Assembly (NCBI RefSeq): GCF_020497125.1
Contig: NC_059073.1
Location: forward strand, 18,001,225-18,065,224
DNA length: 64,000 bases
Direction of reading: 5' to 3'
Source of the DNA: Mauremys mutica
Taxonomy: Eukaryota > Chordata > Testudines > Geoemydidae
Position numbers and translations under genes: made by a program. The notes beneath the pieces were generated by a model that worked only from the letters and a program-made list of their open reading frames with translations, was not told the DNA's origin and ran no database searches. The stretch's first letter is position 1. Each line of letters opens with the position of its first letter. Positions 55,134-64,000 of the stretch are shown here, piece by piece.

Positions 55134-55910
55134 ATATTGATTGAAATATTGATGCGGGGACTAGCACAGGAGTCATCAAGTAGGACATTCAACATGCATC
55201 CAAAACCCACAAATTACAGATTAAAAAAAAAAAAAGTTCAAAGAAAGCAGGATTGGGCTCCAGAGATTAAAAAGAAATCTGTTCTCCCTCCTCTTGAGGT
55301 GTGTGCACCATACCAATAGGATTTAAGGGAGCTCAATAGAGAGAATATTCAGAGCATGTCACTCTTGTGCAGAGTGCCAGCAAAAAGCCTGTGTGTCATT
55401 TACACCTAAATTTAACCCTGTTTTGAGGGCTAAGTGGTGCTCAACCCTTAGGGTGAAATTCACCCATCAGGCACTTCTAGTTCTTTTCTTGAAGGTTTTT
55501 TTTTTAAATAAATGCAACAAATGGAGGACTGGATACTGCATGCAATACTTAGACCAAACACCCTCTCGGACTTCAGTCATTTTGCCCTAGTAAGGCATGA
55601 AGGCCCTTGTCTCGATGTACAAGCTAGTCAGGAATCCCATCATACTCTGCTGAAATGCAGCCATCTCTATGGTAGAATACTTCTGTAATAACTAGTTGAC
55701 TGTGCAAACAGTGCAACATTAAACTATAGGCTAGGCGAGGAAGTGATCTATTTGGAAGTGGAATACACCTTAGAGGATAGGATAGGAGTCTTTCTAGCCT
55801 GGCAAACACTCATCACCACCAGATTAAATCAGGAGCAGCTTCACTAAAGAAGCTACATCAGCATAAAAATTGGCATGCAAAAAATGCGAGTCAGAACCAT
55901 ATGGTGAAGC
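55134..55910. other. Low-copy sequence
   Basis: No gene recognised. An A run lies at 55222-55234 and a T run at 55497-55504. Confidence 0.45.
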
Positions 55911-58812
55911 TTTTGGATCCATGAGAAAGTTTATTTTCAGCCAATTCTGGCTTTAAGGTCTTGGTAGTCCATCGATCCGATGATGACAAATCTGTGCAGA
56001 TCATCTATTGTTGGTCTCATGGTGTGCCCTCTGATGACTGTACAAGCCAATTCTAGAGGTGCACATTTTGCTGCAGATGGTGCATGGGAAGTTCGCAGTC
56101 AGTGGATTGTGCACTGCTGATGCTCTGACACGTCATTCACATGCCTCTTGTAGACACCGGCAGTGGTCTTCCTCAAAGGCGATGCAGGTATTTCTGACTG
56201 TCGCACACCACTGTGTTCTGTTGCTGGTGGTGTCCTCAAGGTCCCTAGGTTTGATACTGCTGTACTGCAGATTGGCTTTGATGGTGTCCTTGTAACGTTT
56301 CCGTAGACGATCTATATGCCGGATGCCCTGGGAATGCTCACCATACAGAAGCTGGAGGGGGATTCTGTTGGCATCCATGCGGCTGACATGACCGGTCCAA
56401 CGTAGCTGTGACTTCATGATCATTATTTCGATGTTTGTTCTCTGGGCTCTCTCGAGGACCTCGAGATTGGGCACTTTGTCTTGCCAGCGGATCTTCATGA
56501 TGTTGCGGAGGCAGTGCATGTGGAATGCTTTGAGCTGCTTGATGTGACACCTATATAGTGTCCATGTTTCGCACCCGTACAAAAGAGATGAAACAACAAC
56601 AGCTCTGTACACAAGCAGTTTTGTTGACATCCGGATGTTGTGGTGATTTAAAACTTTGACACACAGACAATCAAGTGCCTGGCTTGCTTTGGATATTCGT
56701 GCATTGATCTCATTATCCAGTGATCCATCACTAGATATGACACTACCCAGGTATTTAAAGTTCTCCACTACTTTCAGCTGAGTGCCGTCAATGGAGATAC
56801 TCGGGACAGAAGCATTTGATCCAGGTGCAGGTTGATGGAGAACTTCTGTCTTTCCGAGGCTGATAGTTAGTCCGAAAAGTTGCGAAGCCTCAGCAAGCTT
56901 GTTGACAATGTGCTGAAGATCATTTTCAGTGTGAGCCATGAGGGCACAGTTATCAGCAAAGAGTGCCTCAAGAAAGAGTTTCTGCACTGTCTTAGTCTTT
57001 GCATTCAGGTGACAGAAGTCAAAAAGTGAACCACTGTGCCGGTATTTCAAGTATATACACCTCGGTCCAGATCTTTCATTGCATGGTTAAGGACACATGC
57101 AAAGAACAGGTTAAATAGGACAGGAGCGAGAACACATCCTTGTTTTACGCTGCTGATGATGTTAAAGGGGGCTGATGTGGCTCCATCAGACAATACTTCG
57201 CCTGTCATGCTGTCATGAAAAAGGCGTATAATCTGGACAAATTTTCTTGGGCAGCCAAGTTGTGTTAGAATGGTCTAAAGGGCTTCCCTGTTAACGGTAT
57301 CAAAACGCCTTTGTCAGATCTATGAAGACAGCATACAGGTGCACGTTCTGTTCAATGCACTTCTCTTGTATTTGTCTGACAGCAAACACCATGTTGACTG
57401 TGCTCCGGCCAGGTTGAAAACCACATTGACTTTCAGGTAGATTTGCCTCGGCAATACTGGCTATTAGACGGTTCAAGATGATGCGGGCGATGATCTTTCC
57501 TCCAACGGAGAGGAGGGATATGCCTCCATAGTTTCCAAATTCTGCTTTGCTGCCTTTGTTCTTAAAAAGAGAGACAATAGTAGTGTTGCGGAGGTCCTGT
57601 GGTATGTTTTCATCCTCCCAGATGCTGATGATTACGCTGTGGAACGCTGCTAGTGCTGCTGGACCTGCTGCTTTGTATCTCTCTGCTGGTATCCCATCTT
57701 TTCCAGGAGCTTTTCTTGAACTCATCTGGCTAACAGCTTTCTTAATCTCATCTATAGTGGGCAAAAAGTCAAGATCTGTGAGAGCAGGTTGTTGTGGAAT
57801 TTCATTGAGGACATTATTATTCACGGTTGATGGTCTATTGAGAAGGTTGCTAAAGTGTTCTTGCCATCTTTCGTTGATGCCTTCTTTATCTTTAATCAGC
57901 GTTGTGTTGTCTGATGAGAGCAATGGGGTGGTCCTTGGTTTAGAAGGTCCATAGACAGTCTTAATAGCACTGAAGAACATCTTTGAGTTGTGGGTCTCAG
58001 CATAGTGCTCAATTTCTTTGGCTTTGCTCTCCCACGAGTTGTCTTGCATCTGACAGAGGTCTTTCTGTGTTTTGCTCTGAAGGTACTTGAAACGGTCCCG
58101 TTTAGAGACTGAGGAGGGGTCATTCTGCCATTCGATAAAGGCTTTTCTCTTTACTTCCAGTGCTAAGCATATTTCTTCTTGGTTCTCATCAAATCAATCC
58201 TGATGTGTTCTTTTCTTTGGCCCAAGAGATGTTATTGCTGTGTCAGTCACTATCTGCTTGAACTGGTCCCACTTTTCGGTTACAGTACCGATCAGTTGTC
58301 CGTGAGATGTCAGTTTGTCATCAAGACTCTTCTGGAAATTGTTGAAACATTGAGTATCCTTCAGTTTGGCTATATTGAAAGCAGGTCGCACATGCTTAGG
58401 GTGTTTGTGCCGAGAGGGAGCGATGTGAAGTTGAAGAGATGTCCTGACTAATCTGATCTGTCCAGCACTCTGCACCTCGCATTACTCTGGTGATCAGTAC
58501 GTCTCGGATGTCTCGCCTTTTGACAATGGCATAATCTATCAGATGCCACTGTTTGAACCTAGGGTGCATCCACGTCATTTTGTATTTGTCCACTTGTCAG
58601 AACAGAGTCTTGGTAAAGGTCAGGTCATTTTCAGAACAAAGGCTCAAATGGAGTAGTCTGTTGCTGTTCATTTTGCCTACACCATGTGGCCTGGTTACTC
58701 CTCTCCAGTTCTTGCTGTCAGTCCTGACTCGGGCATTGAAATCTCCAAGTAGGAGTAGTTTGTCTGTTACAGGTGTGGCCTTAATCAGTCTGTTGAGATC
58801 TTCATAGAATAG
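55911..58812 (-). pseudogene. Non-LTR retrotransposon (RTE-like): endonuclease-RT with zinc-finger tail
   Basis: This family copies its RNA at a nicked target; relatives are often misnamed craniofacial development protein 2. From high to low coordinates on the minus strand: endonuclease with LLLLGDFNAR (about 58750); KMTWMHPRFKQWHLIDYAIV (58530-58590), the endonuclease end; RT with SSRKAPGKDGIPAERYK (about 57700), QCGFQPGRSTVNMVFAVRQI and LYAVFIDLTKAF (57300-57340); catalytic FADN at 56949-56960 where FADD is expected; SSLLYGCETWTLYRCHIKQL and LRWTGHVSRMDANRIP (56350-56590); and a C-terminal CSKMC...H...H finger (about 56030-56080). Several frameshifts and stops separate the parts. The 5' end is truncated at the SINE at 58813. 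The exact clade (RTE-X or another) I cannot settle. Confidence 0.88.
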
Positions 58813-58999
58813 GTAATAATTGGAGATATACCAATCTCCTAGAACTGGAAGGGACCTTGAAAGGTCATCTAGTCCAGCCCCCTACCTTCACTAGCAGGAC
58901 CAATTTTTGCCCCAGATCCCTAAGCGACCTCCTCAAGGATTGAGCTCACAACCCTGGGTTTAACAGGCCAATGCTCAAACCACTGAGCTATCCCTCCCC
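58813..58999 (-). repeat. tRNA-derived SINE with CR1-like tail
   Basis: Minus strand GGGGAGGGATAGCTCAGTGG, a B box GGTTGTGAGCTCAATCC and the tail CAAGGTCCCTTCCAGTTCTA. It abuts the 5' truncation point of the LINE at 55911-58812. Confidence 0.92.
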
Positions 59000-61151
59000 C
59001 TAATTGTTCCTTTGAGTTGTCAGAGCATGTTAAAGTTGGGAGGATGGGGTCTTTAAAGTACAGCACTGTAAATCAAGAAATAGCTTGACTGAAGTCAAAG
59101 TCACTACTTTCAGATTTGCACTAGTGCCACCAACAGCAGAATTTGACCCGTTTGTGTGGGTGTGTGTGTGCACGCACAACCCTTCTGTCAGGTGGAGACA
59201 GCAGCAGCAAGAGCCAAGTTAAGCAGGATGCCTAGATACTGAACAATAGAAAACAGAACTGGCTTGAGCCTCCACCCAGTCTATCTCTGGTAATCTGGGC
59301 ACCGTTAGGGGGTATTACTTCCCCACTCACAAGCAGAGTCTGTGCACACTCAGTTATCAAGCAGAAGTTTAATAAAAAAGGGAAAGGGAACTCAACATTA
59401 GTGTGGGAAAACACAACCACATTCAAGAGCATGTAACCATAAGCAAATCCGACCCCACAATGTGTTGGGAAGTGTCCTTTGCCTCATTTTCCTACCCTGG
59501 TAGTGGGAAAGTCTCACAAACAAGTGTCCCTTTAGCACATCACTCCTCTTCCTCTGCTGCATTCCACTCATGGCTGGCCATCTTCAGTCAGCAAAGAACC
59601 AGAGTTCAGAGGTGCATTCATGGGGTTCACCTCCCAACTCGGGGTGGGGGGGGGAGAGGAGGGGAAGTGATGCCTCTGCAACTGGCACACAGGTGCTGCT
59701 GCGTGTCTGCTACACTGGCCACCATCCTGCTACTGTTGTATCTCCCTTCTGCTGTGATATCACATTCTGAGGTCCCATTGCTTAACCTAGCACTCTGTGA
59801 TTTCAGAAGTGGAGAACCTCACTACCAGTGCAGTTTCTGTTGCCTTTCACTGTTCCCACACAAGGCCTAAGGCTTAGGCCCCAGACTCGCCCCAAAGGGA
59901 GGACAGCTCTAGGAAAGTAGCAACTGGAAACCAGGACTCTTAATTGAGTCTAAGCAGCTCTGTCATTAAATGCTGGAGAGGGGCAGGTCAAAGGGTGCAT
60001 GTGGCTCGGTAGGCAGAGTCCACATCTCTAGGCAGAAACCGGTCCCCACCCACTCATCGTCACTGGGATTTGGCATCCCTACTCTCTGCTTAGCAAGTGA
60101 GGTTCAGTTTCAGGTGACCCCCCCAATCAGGGCATGTTAAGCACAGTTCTGAAGTGCTTTATTCCAACATTTCATTATGACTGCAGTCATATACTAGAGT
60201 GATATGTAACCCCAAAAAACCCCAGCCAGAATTGATCATTTTGGCAAAATAGCTGCACCATGCTGTGCACTTAGGCAGGGTAGGAGTGTCTGCGCAAAGA
60301 GTCTGCTCCCGAAGTCTTTTCCCCAGTGCATCACTAGATGTTAAGGGAGAGCTCATTCAGACCCTTCTTACAGGGGGCTTATTTTCTTTGGTTTTATCCT
60401 GTCCACCTAAATATTTAATTTAAAATGCAATACAGATTTTGCATGCCAGGCATATGATGTGCACATACCCTATTCAGAAATCAGACTTTGAAGAGAGAAA
60501 AGAATTTATTTCCTTTGCTGGTTTCTGAGAGTTCGTTGGAGTGAGAGAACAGAGTTCAGAATCTGAGCCAATCCTGCAAGATCTGAGAGACTAACAAAAC
60601 AGATTTAGAACATCACTCACGACTTAGTGAGTCAAGTCCTTCAGACCTTTTTAAAGGTTCATGCCTCATTTAATAGGTGAGCAAGCCTCAAACGAATACT
60701 TAAAAATAGCTCTTCCTTGGACCACCACCTTCCATTTGCTGCTTCTGCTACTTCTGTTTGATTTGTCAGAGCCCGGCTTCCTTCTGAAATGTTATTACTG
60801 TTATTTTAGAGACCAGGGGCTCGACTCTCCTACACGAGAGCTGTGCGGGCGCAGGACCCTGAGGTAGAGAAGCAGAGGTGGTTTTACACCCCCTTTGCAG
60901 GTCTCTGGATCCTCAGGCCAACTGGGGACTGTTCTGGTCCCTAGCGTAACTCACAGTCCAAAGGCTGCTTTGTTTTACTACTAGCTGCTCATGACCTGAA
61001 AGGACTGTTCTAGCTGCACACCATAGAATTTTCCCACCCACTGTCCCTTTCCCCTACTAATGCCCCCGGGATGGATCTAGATCACAGACTTTGCTTAGGC
61101 AAACTGGCTTTCACACTGCTTTGTACCATTGGAGCAGTGCAAAGCTGCTAG
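59000..61151. other. Low-copy sequence; no gene recognised
   Basis: There is a TG/GTGTG run at about 59153-59172 and a G run near 59642-59655. ORFs such as 59403-59870 have no domain. No RNA gene seen. Confidence 0.5.
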
Positions 61152-61392
61152 CAGCGGCGGCTCCAGGCACCAGCGCTCCATGCACGTGCCTGGGGTGGCA
61201 AGCCGCGGGGGCGCCCTGCCAGTCTCTGTGAGGGCAGCAGTCAGGCAGCCTTCGGCAGCTTGCCTGCGGGAGGTCCACCAGTCCCGCAGTGGGTACGCCG
61301 AATCCGCAGGACTGGGGACCTCCCGCAGGCAAGCCACCGAAGGCTGCCTGACTGCCGCGCTTGGGGCAGCAAAAAAGCTAGATCCACCCCTG
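61152..61392. mobile_element. hAT MITE, CAGGGGCGGCTC family, perfect 8 bp duplication
   Basis: The 241 bp element runs from CAGCGGCGGCTCCAGGC to a right end that reads CAGGGGTGGATCTAGC in reverse complement. GCTGCTAG flanks both sides (61144-61151 and 61393-61400). The interior has a long inverted repeat (GGCAGTCAGGCAGCC type) and the CTTGGGGCAGCAAAAAAGC subterminal motif that also occurs at about 40270-40300 in the large hAT. ORFs on both strands are artefacts of the inverted structure. Confidence 0.95.
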
Positions 61393-61828
61393 GCTGCTAG
61401 AGCAGTCAGCCAGAATCTGACCCACTCTTAACTGCTTGTGCAGTGCCCCCAAGCACCCTTGTGGAGTGTCATTTAGAGCTGAGCTTGAACCAAAACCCAG
61501 GATCTAAATACTCCCCAACTTTTGGGCCTAGAGTTGGATCCCATTTGGATGGCTTGTCCATCTCCACCAGGCTGCTGGGTGAAATTCATTTCAATGTACA
61601 GGGATGGCACATGGCCTTATGCAGCACTTAAGTGCTCAGTGTGAGGCTAAAGTGACGCAGAGAGCTTTGCATGGGCCCTCTAAACTGGGGTAAATTTCAC
61701 CTAAGAAAAATTGAGGTGTGTTGAGCCAAACCATGTGAATCAGGTTCCAAATGCCCTCATGAGTCAAGAGTATCTGATAGGGTCTCTGCACTACGGAGAT
61801 TTTCCACTCATTGAAAGGTTAAAAGTTA
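61393..61828. other. Low-copy sequence
   Basis: No gene or clear repeat recognised; the ORF at 61443-61631 has no domain. Confidence 0.45.
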
Positions 61829-62063
61829 TGTCTGGTTTATACTCAGAGAAACACATTAGAAAGTGTGTTAACTAACATGACTGTGCCCTAAGTGTGGACA
61901 AGGACAGTCATGTTTAAGGAACACTGTTGAGTTCCACACCAAGGTGCACCACAATCAGGTAATATGATTTTAAACCCGACTGCCCTTGTCCAAACTAAGG
62001 GCACAATCATGTTTAATGCTGTGGTAGTTAAAATGCAATACTTCCCCTAGTACAGACAAGGCC
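61829..62063. mobile_element. PIF/Harbinger-like MITE
   Basis: The 235 bp block is flanked by TTA on both sides (61826-61828 and 62064-62066). The left end is TGTCTGGTTTATACT and the right end, reverse-complemented, GGCCTTGTCTGTACTAG, a diverged inverted repeat. Internal AACATGACTGTGCCCT and AGGGCACAATCATGTT form a second inverted pair. Non-coding. Confidence 0.6.
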
Positions 62064-62095
62064 TTACAGCGATCTCATATGGATCGCTGGATCCA

Positions 62096-62134
62096 GTAAA
62101 GTCAGGAGGACTTTTGCCTTCGACTTCAGAGGGA
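62096..62134. repeat. AAGTCAATGG-type imperfect hairpin
   Basis: GTAAAGTCAGGAGGACTTTTGCC then TTCGACTTCAGAGGGAC-like sequence, keeping the TTTTGCC spacer seen at 17821 and 10282. Diverged. Confidence 0.45.
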
Positions 62135-62723
62135 CTCTGATTTTGCAACACATGGCTAGAGGCCCAAACTCTGGCATTCTGTTGCCACAACTCAGCTCCA
62201 GGTGTGACCTTGGGTAAGTCATTTAAGAGGTGATTAACATGAGGGGAAAAAAGTTAGGACAATGGCAGCTGAAAGTGCCCATCACCTCTGATAATCAAGA
62301 GACTAATTTAGGCTCTTAATATGGAGATGGGACGCTAACTCTTGACACTTTGTTTTCATTGCTCTACCCTCAATGCCTAACGAAACTTTTGGAGAAAGGC
62401 ATCTCTTAGTTAGATTAAGCACTTCTGTCTATTCAATTAAGGTGTTAAAATGCACCCTGTACATGCTCAGAGAGCTCTAGAAGGCCAGGGACAACAGCCT
62501 TCGCATGCCTGATTTTTCAAAGGTAAAAAAACAAGCAGGAAAAATGTTTTAAAAGGGGGTTCTTTAAACATCGGGAAGAAGCAAAAAAGGGCACAAGCCC
62601 AACTTCTTAGAAGTCCTTTGCAGATCAGCTTTAAGGCCCAGGCTTGCTCTCATTGAGGTCAAGAGAGAAACTTTCATGGGCTTCATTGAGAACGGGATCA
62701 GAACATTTAGCACCATGGCCTCA

Positions 62724-62940
62724 GGCAGTGTGGCTTAGTTAACATGCCAGACCAGGCTTTGGGAGACTTTGGTTCTGTTCCTGGCTCTGCCACTGGTCTG
62801 CTGGGTGACCTTGGGCAAGTCACTTATCTGTTCCTCACTTGCCCCTTGGGAATAGCGATGCTGACCTCCTCTAGGAAGTGCATTGAGATCTGATAAAAAG
62901 CGGCATGAGAGATAAAAATTGCTAAGTGCCTTAGCTTAGG
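62724..62940 (+). repeat. MIR-like SINE
   Basis: GGCAGTGTGGCTTAGTTAAC, GGCTCTGCCACTGGTCTGCT, GACCTTGGGCAAGTCACTTA and the tail GCATTGAGATCTGATAAAAA follow MIR order closely. Confidence 0.8.
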
Positions 62941-63077
62941 TATCTAACATTGATATACTAAGCCTTACAAAAGGTGCTGTGAGGCTTAATTAGCCAACCT
63001 CTAGAAGAGTGGCCTTGGGATCCTTACCCGAAAGTGTACATATGCCAAACACTGCTTTTATTTTTTATTCATAAATA

Positions 63078-63191
63078 AGGTTGAGATTTCCCAGAGCCAC
63101 ATACGGAATTTGGACATCCTTATCCCATTTAAGAGTTAATGGAAATTTTATACCCACATCTCCTAATCAGCTTTTGAGAATTTCAACCTAA
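63078..63191. mobile_element. Short inverted-repeat element (AGGTTGAGATTT ends)
   Basis: Left AGGTTGAGATTTCCC and right, reverse-complemented, AGGTTGAAATTCTC bound a 114 bp non-coding block. No duplication is resolved. Probably a MITE. Confidence 0.4.
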
Positions 63192-63583
63192 AACCTAACT
63201 TGATAAAGTTGACATCCAGGTATATTAAAGCCTGCTCATGTGACTAAGATTCCAGGAGTGGGCACTCAAATAAAAGAGCAAATAAAAGACTCGATTGTAT
63301 AAGCACCCACAAGTCACAACTGAATTAAAAGGGAGTTGAGTGTACTTGGCATTTGCAGGATAGGACCCTAAAATAGTCCAGAAAACACTGTCATCAGCTG
63401 CTACTAATCACAGGGAAGCAATGCATATAGCATTTCAGCTACCTTTGATTCACTCACTAGCAGCATGTATATTTGGGAGGCAAATTCAACTGGAGACTAG
63501 TGGGTCTGATTTTCATCTCATTTAAAACAGTGCACTTCCACTAACTCCAGCTGAGTTTGATCAGTTTAATCCAGAGTAAGGCT

Positions 63584-63849
63584 GTCTGCACTATGCCGCT
63601 TTTAGCATCATGGCTAGTTCACTACAGCCGTGCTGCTAAAAGCAGACAGCGGCTACCCTGTGCGCCTCTCCTGCCGACAAAATATTTCCACCCCCACCAA
63701 GCGGAGGTTAGCTTTGTTGGCAGAGAGCACTTCTGAAAGACACAAGTTTTGCTGACTGAAGTGTTTAAAAAAAACCACACCATCCCCCCCAACCCCAAAA
63801 GACAAAAGTTGTGTCACTCAGTTGCCAGTGTAGACATCACCCAAGAGAA
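63584..63849. mobile_element. MITE with CTGCACT / CTACACT ends
   Basis: Left GGCTGTCTGCACTATGC and right, reverse-complemented, GGGTGATGTCTACACTGG form a diverged inverted repeat. The inner GGCTAGTTCACTACAGCC and a CAGACAGC pair add further symmetry. It is non-coding and resembles the class at 11483 and 61829. Confidence 0.5.
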
Positions 63850-64000
63850 CAGGATGTTGTCCAGTGTCTGCCCTCTGTCTATTCAGGTACACTCGGAATA
63901 GTGAGCATCTGTCAGGTATATTTCTTTTCCTTAGAGAGCATGCAATACTGAAGCTAAATGGTTGCCACCTGCTTAATAGTCTGTGAGAGTTCACATCGTG

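Noticed and set aside
4292..58999. Four tRNA-like A/B box matches as tRNA genes
   Set aside because: Each is followed by the same CR1-like tail and lacks a tRNA cloverleaf, so they are SINEs.

Overview
This window is vertebrate nuclear DNA. I see no convincing host protein-coding exon, rRNA, tRNA gene, operon or CRISPR array. The repeats point to a turtle (Testudines). They are CR1 LINEs ending in ATTCTATG or ATTCTTATGTTC tails, a tRNA-derived SINE whose 3' tail resembles the CR1 3' end (the tortoise Pol III SINE architecture), MIR-like SINEs, hAT and PIF/Harbinger-like MITEs, and several TG...CA solo LTRs. The species call is an inference from repeats. Most of the short ORFs are chance frames in AT-rich DNA or fragments of transposon genes.

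Layout. 1-5582: an old plus-strand CR1 interrupted by a 0.5 kb LTR-like piece and by a solo LTR (2876-5101), which was itself split by a 1.4 kb insert carrying a SINE. 5583-15325: mostly unique sequence with an LTR-like repeat, two MITEs and a well-preserved CR1 3' end (12882-13361). 15326-16632: 1.3 kb solo LTR. 19887-21987: a MITE-like element split by a 1.8 kb solo LTR with a perfect 5 bp duplication. 25663-28192: two more solo LTRs. 31581-32215: non-autonomous Charlie-type hAT.

33115-40536: a nest around a decayed autonomous hAT element. Its broken transposase (36731-40012) has a TTF-type zinc finger, hAT catalytic-core motifs and the C-terminal dimerisation domain. A young LTR element (33661-36005) with nearly identical 289 bp LTRs and a 6 bp duplication sits in its 5' part. 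A 778 bp solo LTR (38847-39624) sits inside its coding region.

41110-54379: five copies of one short MITE (TIR TAGGGTGACCAGA), four with perfect or near-perfect 8 bp duplications and one offset by a single base, so the family is hAT-type. Between them lie another LTR and a minus-strand relic of a sushi-like Ty3/gypsy retrotransposon (44275-45800) that keeps gag, zinc-knuckle, protease-like and pre-RT segments. 52004-52281 and 61152-61392 are hAT MITEs related by TIR to the large hAT and have perfect 8 bp duplications. 55911-58812 is a minus-strand non-LTR retrotransposon with endonuclease, RT and a zinc-finger tail; its RT catalytic motif is mutated. The rest is low-copy intergenic or intronic sequence with MIR-like SINEs, short AAGTCAATGG hairpins and microsatellites.

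The biology here is the layered history of mobile elements rather than a working gene system. Insertion order can be read from nesting, and the youngest event visible is the 33661-36005 LTR element.
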